In this document: one piece after another, positions 24,265 through 32,176 of the stretch
Numbering within the stretch: position 1 is the stretch's first letter
How the letters are laid out: the number at the start of each line of letters is the position of its first letter
NCBI GenBank assembly: GCA_964504305.1
Contig: CAZDEB010000005.1
Location: 151,435-215,434, forward strand
Direction: 5' to 3'
Source of the DNA: UBA11606 sp964504305
Lineage (GTDB): Bacteria; Actinomycetota; Acidimicrobiia; Acidimicrobiales; Aldehydirespiratoraceae
DNA length: 64,000 nt
Notes under the pieces: generated by a model
Database searches by the model: none
What the model saw: the letters and a program-made list of their open reading frames with translations, nothing else
What the model was told of the DNA's origin: nothing
Made by a program: the position numbers and the translations under genes

Positions 24265-25023
24265 ATGACCGAAATCCCAGAACACCTCCGCAAGCGAGCC
24301 GAAGAAGCTCGCCAGAAAGCAGCCGCCGAGGCCTCGGCGCCTGCCGAAGAACTCAGCGCCGAACAACAAGCCGCGGCGTCCAAGATTCCTGCCCATCTGC
24401 TCGAACGTTCGCGTGCGGCCAAGGCCAAGGGCGACGATGCCGGTAGTGGCGGGGGTGCGGTTGCAACTGCCAGCGCCTCGGCGGCCCCAGCCGACACTTC
24501 GGGAGCCCCCGTTCCCACTGGCCCGGGTGGCCATACCCAACGGCTGCTCACCGTCGTCAAGTCGGGATCTATCCAAGACGTCAAGAGCCTGCCCCAGGAC
24601 AAGGTCCACACGTGGCCTCATCTTCTGGTGGTCGAGTTCGCGGCGGCCTTGTTCATCACTGCTTTCACGCTGATCTTCTCGATTTTCGTCAATGCTCCGC
24701 TACTCGAGCTGGCCAACTTCAACCAAACGCCGAACCCGTCCAAGGCGCCCTGGTACTTCCTCGGTTTGCAGGAACTGCTTACGATGTTTCACCCGATGGT
24801 CGCCGGCGTGACCATTCCGGGCATCGGACTGTTTGTGCTCATCTTGGCGCCCTATATCGACCGAAACCCGTCCACGAAGCCCGAGGATCGCAAGTTCGCG
24901 ATCTCGTTGATGACGATCCATCTGATGTTCTGGTCAGTGCTCGTACTCATCGGCTCGTTCTTCCGAGGCCCCGGATTCAACTTCGTCTTCCCTTGGGAAG
25001 CCGGGTTGTTCTTCGAGCTGTAA
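24265..25023 (+). CDS. Cytochrome b, C-terminal half (subunit IV type) with repeated IPEHLL peptides
   Basis: 252 residues. Residues ~115-250 hold three membrane helices of the subunit IV/cytochrome b C-terminal domain, with NPSKAPWYFLGLQELL corresponding to the Qo-site PEWY region (Ala-Pro instead of Pro-Glu) and FHPMVAGVTIPGIG. The first ~100 residues are an unusual soluble extension. It contains two copies of a short peptide, TEIPEHLRKRAEEARQKA and SKIPAHLLERSRAAKAKG, separated by an Ala/Glu-rich linker. The same peptide begins the cytochrome c at 22285. It starts 18 nt after the cytochrome b gene and completes the quinol-oxidising subunit. Confidence 0.88.
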   Translation: MTEIPEHLRKRAEEARQKAAAEASAPAEELSAEQQAAASKIPAHLLERSRAAKAKGDDAGSGGGAVATASASAAPADTSGAPVPTGPGGHTQRLLTVVKSGSIQDVKSLPQDKVHTWPHLLVVEFAAALFITAFTLIFSIFVNAPLLELANFNQTPNPSKAPWYFLGLQELLTMFHPMVAGVTIPGIGLFVLILAPYIDRNPSTKPEDRKFAISLMTIHLMFWSVLVLIGSFFRGPGFNFVFPWEAGLFFEL

Positions 25024-25041
25024 CCCAAGGAGGCATGGAAA

Positions 25042-25920
25042 ATGCAGGTTGCTGTACTCGTAGTACTCATACTTCTCGCCGCGGTAGCTATCTTCGCGGG
25101 CGTTCAGAGCCGTCAAAGGAGTGGCGCGGTCGGTGTTTTGTCGCGCGAAACCAAGAAGCGCGACCGATCAGCCGAACTCGGCGACGCCGAAACTCTCACC
25201 GGTAAGCAGGTCGAGAAGGCGCTCGTGCTCGAGCGCAAAGCCGCGTCCAAAGAGTTGGCGCTCGCGGGGCGCGCTGCGCCGCCCGCACCTTACGTCCCGC
25301 CAGACCCCGAAGAGATCGGTGTTAGTCGCCGTCAGTTCTTCAACCGCAGCATCGTCGTAATGATGCAGCTTGGCCTCGGTGGGTTCGGTGCGGCCTGCAT
25401 CGCCTTCCTCTGGCCCCAGGTCGGTGGCGGCTTCGGATCGGCGCTCAAGGTCGGTCTGGTAAGCGAGTTGCTTGGCGAGATCCGAGCCAACAACGGCTTC
25501 CTCTACAAAGCCGAAGGTCGCATGTGGCTCACCGAATACCCCAATGGTGCGGTCGAAAAAGCCCGCGAGGCTTATTCCGCACCGGAACTTTCGGGCATGG
25601 CCGCCGGGTTCGAGCATGGTCTCGATGGTGGCATCCTTGCCCTTTACCAGAAATGCCCGCACCTGGGTTGTCGTGTCCCGAGCTGCGGAACATCGCAATG
25701 GTTCGAGTGCCCGTGCCACGGCTCGCAATACAACCAGGTCGGCGAGAAGCGTGGTGGTCCTGCCCCTCGGGGTATGGACCGCTTCGCGATGACTGTCGAC
25801 GCCTCCGGCACGCTGACCGTCGATACCGGCACCGTTATCCAAGGACCCCCGATCGGTACTAACACCACCGGTCAGGAAGCCGAAGGTCCGCACTGCATCG
25901 GCAAAGCCTCACACGGCTAG
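25042..25920 (+). CDS. qcrA: Rieske 2Fe-2S protein
   Basis: 292 residues. A first hydrophobic helix lies at residues 1-22 and a soluble charged segment follows. A twin-arginine motif SRRQFFNRS near residue 94 precedes the second hydrophobic helix, so Tat-dependent insertion is likely. The Rieske fold has box I CPHLGC (Cys205, His207, Cys210) and box II CPCHGSQY (Cys223, Cys225, His226), which bind the 2Fe-2S cluster and form the disulfide. The GPAPRGMDRF loop is also typical. It transfers electrons from quinol at the Qo site to the cytochrome c subunits. It lies 18 nt after the cytochrome b C-terminal gene. Confidence 0.95.
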   Translation: MQVAVLVVLILLAAVAIFAGVQSRQRSGAVGVLSRETKKRDRSAELGDAETLTGKQVEKALVLERKAASKELALAGRAAPPAPYVPPDPEEIGVSRRQFFNRSIVVMMQLGLGGFGAACIAFLWPQVGGGFGSALKVGLVSELLGEIRANNGFLYKAEGRMWLTEYPNGAVEKAREAYSAPELSGMAAGFEHGLDGGILALYQKCPHLGCRVPSCGTSQWFECPCHGSQYNQVGEKRGGPAPRGMDRFAMTVDASGTLTVDTGTVIQGPPIGTNTTGQEAEGPHCIGKASHG

Positions 25921-25962
25921 CCTCCGTCCGTCCCAACAGTTCAGAGAACCCTTCTTACGCGC

Positions 25963-27450
25963 ATGTTGCTTGCTGCCACAAACACTCAACGCACCGTCGG
26001 CTTCGTCATTTTGGCGATTGTCTTCATCGGCGGACTGCTGTACATCTATTTCAACATTCGTGCGGCGCGCGACGAACTGGGCTCCGAGATCGAGCTGGCT
26101 TCGAACCGCAAGCCGTACTACGACGACGCCGAACTCGAGGGCCGTCGTCTGGACTCAGCGCTCGGGATAAGTCTCGTACTGCTGACCATTACCGCTGTCA
26201 CCTTGCCGGTGTACTGGCTCGGCGAACCCGGTCGCCACGACGGTCGAGACCTCGATACTTGGCGGATTTTTGGTGATCGGGGCGAAGAGATGTATCTCGA
26301 AGGCGCCCAGTGTGTGAACTGTCATGGCCCCGACGGCAAGGGTGGCGCGGTCAATACGGCTATCACGACCAACTCCGGTCAGTTCGTCGCCCAGGTCAAC
26401 TGGAAAGCGCCTGCTCTCAATACCGTGCTTTCGCGGTTCACCGAAGACGAAGTGCTCCACACTCTCAACTTCGGCCGCAACGGCGTGATGCCGGCTTGGG
26501 GTGCGGGCGGCGGTGGTCCGCTCACCGACCAGCAACTCGAAGAGGTCGTGTTTTACCTTCGGCGTATTCAAATCGACGAGGACACGATCCGCAGCGAAGT
26601 AGCCAGCGGCGTTCAAAGTGGTGCCGAAGACCTTCTCCTCGCCACCAGCAGTGCCGACTGGGCTGTAGCGGTTCGCGAGGCCGAGGCAGCAAAGGCGTCG
26701 ACCGCGCAAGCAGTGCGCGAACTCAGTCGAACCGAGTTCGGTTTCGAGTGCACCGACGAGATCGAAGAATGCGTAGCCGATCAGGCCGCAGGCGATGCCT
26801 TGAGGACCGCAACCGCCGATTCGTTGGGTCCGCTAGAAGGCGCGGTCCAGGAATGGATGGCCGATGTCAATACGGCCAAAGCCACAGCCACCGACATGGC
26901 CGTTGCCGATAAACCGTCGCTCGGCGATGTCGGCAACGAGGATGCCCTCAGAGCGGCCACCCTCGAGATCCTCTCCACGCCCGGCTCCTTCGAGGGCCAA
27001 GAGGTCTACTTCCAGTACGGCGAGATCCTGTTCACCAACTCCGCTTCCAGCGGCACCTATAGCTGCGCTCGCTGTCACACGGCGGGCTGGTCCTACGACG
27101 CAACTTCGGACTACACGATCGAGCAGAACGGACACGACGGCGCTTTGCAAGAGTCCTACAACCAAGGTGGTGGCTTCTTTGGGCCCAACCTCACCGGCGG
27201 CACGTTGTTCGACCAATTCGAAACCGCAGCAAGCCAAGCCGACTTCATCGCCAAGGGTCAGACCATTGGTGTCACCTACGGTCGCGGTGGTTCTGGTGGT
27301 AACGGTCAGATGCCGGGCTTCGGTGGGGTCACCGAAGCCAAGCCGATAGGCCCCGGTTTGGGCGCCGGGTCCGGCGTTGAGTTCACCTATCCGGCCCTGC
27401 TCACCGACGAGCAGATCGATGCGATCGTTGCGTTCGAGAGGAACCTCTAA
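25963..27450 (+). CDS. qcrC: Dihaem membrane-bound cytochrome c
   Basis: 495 residues with two N-terminal hydrophobic segments (residues ~10-30 and ~68-88). Two haem c sites are present: CVNCHGPDGKG at Cys117 and CARCHTAGW at Cys368. Between them is a ~170-residue Ala/Glu-rich helical region that contains CTDEIEEC and no haem motif. The C-terminal module contains a Gly-rich stretch (GRGGSGGNGQMPGFGG) typical of the Met-ligand side of cytochrome c. It likely accepts electrons from the Rieske protein. The symbol is by role; sequence similarity to mycobacterial QcrC is limited to the haem domains. It overlaps the next gene by 1 nt. Confidence 0.85.
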   Translation: MLLAATNTQRTVGFVILAIVFIGGLLYIYFNIRAARDELGSEIELASNRKPYYDDAELEGRRLDSALGISLVLLTITAVTLPVYWLGEPGRHDGRDLDTWRIFGDRGEEMYLEGAQCVNCHGPDGKGGAVNTAITTNSGQFVAQVNWKAPALNTVLSRFTEDEVLHTLNFGRNGVMPAWGAGGGGPLTDQQLEEVVFYLRRIQIDEDTIRSEVASGVQSGAEDLLLATSSADWAVAVREAEAAKASTAQAVRELSRTEFGFECTDEIEECVADQAAGDALRTATADSLGPLEGAVQEWMADVNTAKATATDMAVADKPSLGDVGNEDALRAATLEILSTPGSFEGQEVYFQYGEILFTNSASSGTYSCARCHTAGWSYDATSDYTIEQNGHDGALQESYNQGGGFFGPNLTGGTLFDQFETAASQADFIAKGQTIGVTYGRGGSGGNGQMPGFGGVTEAKPIGPGLGAGSGVEFTYPALLTDEQIDAIVAFERNL

Positions 27451-28571
27451 TGGAGATGCTGCACCTCATTGCGGGTCTTGCCTGGGACCCCGAGATTCGC
27501 GGCTTCCTTGCCGTCCTGACCGGCATCGTTGTTCTCATGGGTTCGGTTTGGCTGGTCATCACCAGCAATCTCGGCTCGCGTCTCGGGACCCTCATCAGCC
27601 TGGCTGGCTTGTTCGGCTGGATGGCGATCATGTCGACCGTTTGGTGGATCTATGGCATCGGCTACAAGGGCGACTCGCCTCATTGGGTCGAGGTCGAGAT
27701 CGTCGAAACGGCCGAGGCTCAGGGCGATCTCAACCTTGCCGCGCTCGACGAAGCGAATAACCTCCACAGCGAAAATTTGCCAGTGGCGTACGACCTCGTG
27801 GTCGCCGCGGCTGCCGATCTTGTAGACCAATACGGCGCCGACGCTCTGACCATGGACTCTGCGGGCCTGAGCAACAACGAGGCCGCCTATCTCGCCGAAA
27901 TCCAAACGGCGTGGGCCGAGTACGGCACCGTCAGCGCCGACTCGCTCACCGCCGACCAGACGGCTGATTTGTCGGCCGACGCGATCGATGCGCTGGTCGC
28001 CGAGCGCCAACGGCAGCACGAAGCGGTGACCCTTTCGGAGCTTGCCGCGGTTGCTCCCGAGTTGATCAACCAGGATTCTCCCGACTTGGGCAATTGGACG
28101 CTGCTGTCCACCGCCGAAGCCGGTGAGGCACAGGCGTCAGCCATAGCCATGGTGCTGGCCAGCAACGACTTCGATTTCGCCTCCCAAGGCGACTTCTTGC
28201 TGCTGGATGCGTTCACAATCGGTGGAAAACGAGGTCTGCCCGAGGACCCCACGGTGATCGATCGTGTGTGGACCAAGATCCGAACGGCCGCCCAGATCAA
28301 ACACCCCACCCGTTATGGCATTGTGCAACTCCAGGGCGTGAGCGAGGAGTCGGTCACCAACTTGCCGGGCCAGGCGCCCAAGAGGCCCGAGATCGACCCC
28401 GATAAACCCCTCGTGTCGGTGGTGATGGTCCGCGACCTCGGAAATCTCCGCAAGGTGCCAGCGTTCATCGCGATGGGTTCGCTCGTAATCTTCCTGGCCC
28501 TCTGTTACATGCTGCACGAACGGGACAAGCTTGTCATGGCCCGACGACGCGAGTTTTCCGAGGCCCACTAG
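27450..28571 (+). CDS. Membrane protein of unknown function between cytochrome and nuo genes
   Basis: 373 residues. Two N-terminal spans (about residues 18-38 and 44-70) are followed by a ~260-residue acidic soluble domain and one C-terminal span (FIAMGSLVIFLALCYML, residues ~340-358). No Cys pairs or haem motifs are visible. Repeated acidic helices such as SLTADQTADLSADAIDALVAE fill the first half of the soluble domain. No family is recognised. Overlap with the cytochrome c gene (TAATG) and a 3-nt gap to nuoA suggest that it is a subunit or assembly/linker protein of the cytochrome complex, perhaps contacting complex I. Confidence 0.6.
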   Translation: MEMLHLIAGLAWDPEIRGFLAVLTGIVVLMGSVWLVITSNLGSRLGTLISLAGLFGWMAIMSTVWWIYGIGYKGDSPHWVEVEIVETAEAQGDLNLAALDEANNLHSENLPVAYDLVVAAAADLVDQYGADALTMDSAGLSNNEAAYLAEIQTAWAEYGTVSADSLTADQTADLSADAIDALVAERQRQHEAVTLSELAAVAPELINQDSPDLGNWTLLSTAEAGEAQASAIAMVLASNDFDFASQGDFLLLDAFTIGGKRGLPEDPTVIDRVWTKIRTAAQIKHPTRYGIVQLQGVSEESVTNLPGQAPKRPEIDPDKPLVSVVMVRDLGNLRKVPAFIAMGSLVIFLALCYMLHERDKLVMARRREFSEAH

Positions 28572-28574
28572 ATC

Positions 28575-29051
28575 ATGCTTGGCCAGTACCTCCCCCTGCT
28601 GGCGCTCTTTGGACTCGCGGCGCTTTTCGCCGCGGGAAGCTTCATAGCGTCCGGCCTGCTCGCTCCTCGAGACCCGAGTGCCGCCAAAAGCGCGGCCTAC
28701 GAGTGCGGAATTGTGCCAACTCGCGAAACTCCCGAACGATTTCCGGTTCGGTTCTTTCTGGTGGCGATGATCTTCATTGTATTCGACATCGAGATCATCT
28801 TCTTTTACCCGTACGCGGTGGCCTTCGGCGGCTTGGGCATATTCGGGTTAGTAGTAATCATGGCGTTCTCGTTCGCGGTGTTCGAGTCGTTCGTGTACCT
28901 GATCAGCAACGGTGCTCTCGAGTGGGGGCCGCTCAAGCAGGTCAGCCGGCCCGCTGGTTCGGTTAGTCCAGCCCGCACCGCAACTTCTACTGTTCGTCGA
29001 GTGGGACTAGAGAACCGCCCGCCGCAGGGCGACGACCAAGAGGCGGCCTGA
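28575..29051 (+). CDS. nuoA: NADH-quinone oxidoreductase subunit A (operon 1)
   Basis: 158 residues, three membrane helices. KSAAYECGIVPTRETPERFPVRFF and FIVFDIEIIFFYPYA are the family signatures (given in part); the Cys-containing first loop and the acidic FDIE motif line the quinone-site/proton-channel junction. About 40 residues of basic, disordered tail after the third helix (SPARTATSTVRRVGLEN) are not usual in NuoA. The gene follows the cytochrome operon by 3 nt without space for a promoter. Confidence 0.95.
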   Translation: MLGQYLPLLALFGLAALFAAGSFIASGLLAPRDPSAAKSAAYECGIVPTRETPERFPVRFFLVAMIFIVFDIEIIFFYPYAVAFGGLGIFGLVVIMAFSFAVFESFVYLISNGALEWGPLKQVSRPAGSVSPARTATSTVRRVGLENRPPQGDDQEAA

Positions 29052-29052
29052 C

Positions 29053-29646
29053 ATGCAGCTCCCAATAATCGGCGACACCAATGCTGTTGCCGAGTCCGGC
29101 CTCGAGGGCATGGACCACAACTTTCTTACCGGAAATATCGAGTCGCTGGTCAAATGGGCGCGGGCTCGAAGCTGTTGGCCCGCAACATTCGGGCTGGCCT
29201 GCTGCGCGATCGAAATGATGGCGTCGGGTGCTGCACACTACGACCTTGCTCGCTACGGCATGGAGGTCTTTCGGGCCTCACCGCGTCAAGCCGATCTGAT
29301 GATCGTCGCTGGCCGAGTGTCGCAGAAAATGTCTCCCGTGCTGCGTCAGGTGTACGACCAGATGATGGAGCCCAAGTGGGTTATCTCGATGGGCGTATGT
29401 GCGTCTAGCGGGGGCATGTTCAACAACTACGCCATCGTTCAAGGCGTTGACCAGATCGTTCCAGTCGATGTTTACGCCCCTGGATGCCCACCCGGGCCCG
29501 AAACCCTCATGCACGCAATATTCACGCTGCACGAAAAAATTCAGTCAGGCGAACTCACCCAACGACGCGAAGCCAATGGTGGCGGCGCCCAGATCACCAT
29601 CGAACAGCGCGACGGACAAACCGCCGGCCTTACCATCGGAGGCTGA
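29053..29646 (+). CDS. nuoB: NADH-quinone oxidoreductase subunit B (operon 1)
   Basis: 197 residues. It carries the terminal cluster N2 beside the quinone site. Cluster ligands are seen as the tandem Cys pair in GLACCAIEMMASG, the Cys in SMGVCASSGGMFNNYA and the Cys in YAPGCPPGPETL. The N-terminal amphipathic region begins LPIIGDTNAVAES and a ~25-residue polar C-terminal tail extends beyond the core. It starts 1 nt after nuoA; nuoC starts 1 nt after its stop. Confidence 0.96.
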   Translation: MQLPIIGDTNAVAESGLEGMDHNFLTGNIESLVKWARARSCWPATFGLACCAIEMMASGAAHYDLARYGMEVFRASPRQADLMIVAGRVSQKMSPVLRQVYDQMMEPKWVISMGVCASSGGMFNNYAIVQGVDQIVPVDVYAPGCPPGPETLMHAIFTLHEKIQSGELTQRREANGGGAQITIEQRDGQTAGLTIGG

Positions 29647-29647
29647 A

Positions 29648-30169
29648 GTGAGCGAAGAAGAAGTTGCGGCCGCTGCGCCCGTCGCTCAGGCCGAATCGCG
29701 CTACGGAGCGTTTGTTGACGCCAACGCCGACGATCTGGTCCTTCATACCGACCCCGCGGGCTACTTGGAAGTCGCCAGCGCTGCTTGCGCCGACGGCTAC
29801 GACCAGCTCATCGATCTGACCGCCGTCGACTATCTGACCTACGGCGGTCGGCGGTCGGTGCCCCAGGGTCTAACGGCCGAACGGTTCGAAGTAGTGACCC
29901 AACTGATCAATCATCAGCGTCGCGAGCGGCTTCGGATTCGTGTTCAGGTCCCGGCCGCAGACGCCACGGTGCCTACCATGTTCGATCTTTGGCCCGGCAG
30001 CGAAAATCTCGAACGTGAAGTGTTCGACATGTTCGGCATCGAGTTCGCCGACCATCCCGACATGAGCCGGGTGCTCATGCCCGAGGATTGGGTGGGTCAT
30101 CCGCTCCGTAAGGACTATGCGGTTGGCTCCATCCCGGTCCAGTTCAAGAGCGCGAGCAACAACCGATGA
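29648..30169 (+). CDS. nuoC: NADH-quinone oxidoreductase subunit C (operon 1)
   Basis: 173 residues from GTG 29648, 1 nt after the nuoB stop; a longer open frame upstream only overlaps nuoB. The 30-kDa subunit signature WPGSENLEREVFDMFGIEFADH is followed by the RVLMPEDWVGHPLRKDY end motif (both given in part). It is a peripheral arm subunit packing against NuoD and is not fused to it. It overlaps nuoD by 4 nt. Confidence 0.95.
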   Translation: MSEEEVAAAAPVAQAESRYGAFVDANADDLVLHTDPAGYLEVASAACADGYDQLIDLTAVDYLTYGGRRSVPQGLTAERFEVVTQLINHQRRERLRIRVQVPAADATVPTMFDLWPGSENLEREVFDMFGIEFADHPDMSRVLMPEDWVGHPLRKDYAVGSIPVQFKSASNNR

Positions 30170-31473
30170 GCATCACCGACGAAACCCTCGAAGAGTTGGT
30201 CGTGGACGGCGCCGAGCGAGTCCGCCGGCGGGGCGACGACGCTGCGGTGCTGCGTTTGTCCGAGGCCGAAGCAGCCCGTATCGGCAACGACCCGACCACG
30301 TCACTCGACGACAACCGGGTCATGCTCAACATGGGTCCGTCGCATCCGTCGACCCACGGCGTCTTGCGTCTAATGCTCGAGATGGAGGGCGAGACGGTTC
30401 TGCGGTCCAAGCCAGTGATGGGTTATCTCCATACTGGTATGGAGAAGCAGGCCGAACAGCTCACGTTCTTGCAAGGGTGCACCAATGTCACCCGCATGGA
30501 CTACGCATCGCCACTCTTCTCGGAGCTGGCATTTTCTTTGGCTACCGAGAAACTTCTCGGTATCGAAGTGCCCGAACGGGCCACGTGGATCCGGATGTTG
30601 ATGTGCGAGCTCAACCGGATGGCGTCACATCTTCTTTTCATGGCGACCAACGGCATGGATCTTGGCGCCGTCTCCATGATGATTTACGGCTGGCGTGAGC
30701 GCGAAGAGGTCTTGCGGTTCTTCGAAAAGGTCACCGGCCTGCGCATGAACCACAACTACATCCGCCCCGGCGGTGTGGCTGCGGATCTGCCCGACGGGTG
30801 GGTCGCCGACGTCGAACGCCTGCTCGAACTCATACCGCCTCGGCTCGAGGAGTACGACATCCTCATGACCGGCCAGCCCATCTGGCGCGAACGCCTGCAA
30901 GGCGTAGGTGTGCTCAACTTAGACGAGGCGCTGGCATTGTCGGCCACCGGTCCGATCTTGCGATCGACTGGATACGCGTGGGATTTACGCCGTGACGAAC
31001 CGTATCTCGCTTACGAGGACGTCGAGTTCGATGTAATCGTCGGGAGTTACGGCGACTGCTACGACCGCTACGCGATCCGGCTCAACGAGATCCGCGAGTC
31101 GATGCGAATCGTTCGCCAGATTCTCGACAAGATGCCGACCGGCGACTATCGGGTGCAAGACAAGAAGGTCACCCCTCCACCGCGAGTCCGCATCGACCAG
31201 TCCATGGAAGCGCTCATTCATCACTTCAAGATCTTCACCGAGGGTTACAAAGTCCCCGAAGGCGAGGCCTACGCCTGCGTCGAGTCGCCGCGCGGCGAGC
31301 TTGGGGTCTACATCGTGAGCGATGGCAGTCCCACCCCTTATCGCATGCACGTTCGCGGTCCCAGCTTCATCAATGTCCAAACCATGCCCCACCTGATGCA
31401 AAACGGTCTTATCGCCGATGGCGTCGCCATCATCTCGTCCGTCGACCCCATCATGGGCGAGGTCGACCGATGA
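30166..31473 (+). CDS. nuoD: NADH-quinone oxidoreductase subunit D (operon 1)
   Basis: 435 residues. It is the 49-kDa subunit that forms most of the quinone pocket. Motifs are NMGPSHPSTHGVLRLMLEM with the quinone-site His, MGYLHTGMEKQAEQ, and GPSFINVQTMPHLMQNGL near the end. At the position of mammalian NDUFS2 Arg85 it has Thr90 (H-T-G), the form common in actinobacterial NuoD, whereas the paralogue in operon 2 has Arg. An acidic N-terminal extension of ~45 residues precedes the conserved fold. A 70-nt gap with a long inverted repeat separates it from nuoE. Confidence 0.96.
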   Translation: MSITDETLEELVVDGAERVRRRGDDAAVLRLSEAEAARIGNDPTTSLDDNRVMLNMGPSHPSTHGVLRLMLEMEGETVLRSKPVMGYLHTGMEKQAEQLTFLQGCTNVTRMDYASPLFSELAFSLATEKLLGIEVPERATWIRMLMCELNRMASHLLFMATNGMDLGAVSMMIYGWREREEVLRFFEKVTGLRMNHNYIRPGGVAADLPDGWVADVERLLELIPPRLEEYDILMTGQPIWRERLQGVGVLNLDEALALSATGPILRSTGYAWDLRRDEPYLAYEDVEFDVIVGSYGDCYDRYAIRLNEIRESMRIVRQILDKMPTGDYRVQDKKVTPPPRVRIDQSMEALIHHFKIFTEGYKVPEGEAYACVESPRGELGVYIVSDGSPTPYRMHVRGPSFINVQTMPHLMQNGLIADGVAIISSVDPIMGEVDR

Positions 31474-31529
31474 TTGGATCTGTGCACCGAACTCGGGGTT
31501 ATAGCACCGCAAACGGTGCACAAATCCAA
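31474..31529 (+). repeat. 16-bp inverted repeat (hairpin) in nuoD-nuoE gap
   Basis: Arms TTGGATCTGTGCACCG (31474-31489) and CGGTGCACAAATCCAA (31514-31529) are complementary at 15 of 16 positions across a 24-nt loop. Within the loop GCACCG (31504-31509) can also pair with CGGTGC (31514-31519) across CAAA, so two structures compete. The first arm begins on the base directly after the nuoD stop, and the second ends 14 nt before the nuoE ATG. No U-run follows, so it is more likely a processing or translation element than a terminator. Confidence 0.7.
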
Positions 31530-31543
31530 CAGGGGTGTTGCTG

Positions 31544-32176
31544 ATGGGGTATTTCACCGCGGCGAACCTTGCTACGGCACACGACATTGTTGGGCGGTAC
31601 CCGCGGGCGAAGTCGGCGCTGATCCCTTTGTTGCACCTAGCTCAGGAACAACAAGGCTGGGTTACCGACGACGCGATGCGCGAAATTGCCGAGCTCACCG
31701 ACACGACCCCGGCCGAGGTCAAGGGCACCGGGTCTTTCTATGAGATGTTCAAGTTTCATCCGGTGGGCAAGTACGTAGTCAACGTATGCACCAACATTGC
31801 TTGTCAGGTGTTGGGCGGCGAAGAACTGTTGGCCCACGCCGAGCAGACCCTTGGGGTCAAGGCCGGCGGCACCACCGACGACGGCATGTTCACGATCGAG
31901 GATGTGGAGTGTGTCGCGGCTTGTACCGAGGCCCCTTGCCTGCAAGTCAACTATCGCTACCGTTTACGGGTCACCGAAGACGACTTCGATCAGATGATCG
32001 ACGACATTCGTAACGGCGTCGCCGATGACGTACCCGAACACGGGACCCTGGCGATGGTCAGACAGACCATTCCCGCCGACCGCCTCGCCGGCATCTTTCC
32101 CCCCGAGCAAGCGTCGGAGGCTCCGGTTTGGCTAGCCCGCAATGATGTTGCGGCGAACGATGAGGGGACGGCCTGA
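31544..32176 (+). CDS. nuoE: NADH-quinone oxidoreductase subunit E (operon 1)
   Basis: 210 residues from ATG 31544, which has AGGGG 8 nt upstream; an upstream GTG at 31535 is less well placed. It is the 24-kDa NADH-module subunit with a thioredoxin-like fold binding 2Fe-2S cluster N1a. Ligands are the Cys residues in VCTNIACQVLGGEELL and VECVAACTEAPCLQVN. A C-terminal tail of ~40 residues follows the core. Its stop overlaps nuoF (TGATG). Confidence 0.95.
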   Translation: MGYFTAANLATAHDIVGRYPRAKSALIPLLHLAQEQQGWVTDDAMREIAELTDTTPAEVKGTGSFYEMFKFHPVGKYVVNVCTNIACQVLGGEELLAHAEQTLGVKAGGTTDDGMFTIEDVECVAACTEAPCLQVNYRYRLRVTEDDFDQMIDDIRNGVADDVPEHGTLAMVRQTIPADRLAGIFPPEQASEAPVWLARNDVAANDEGTA

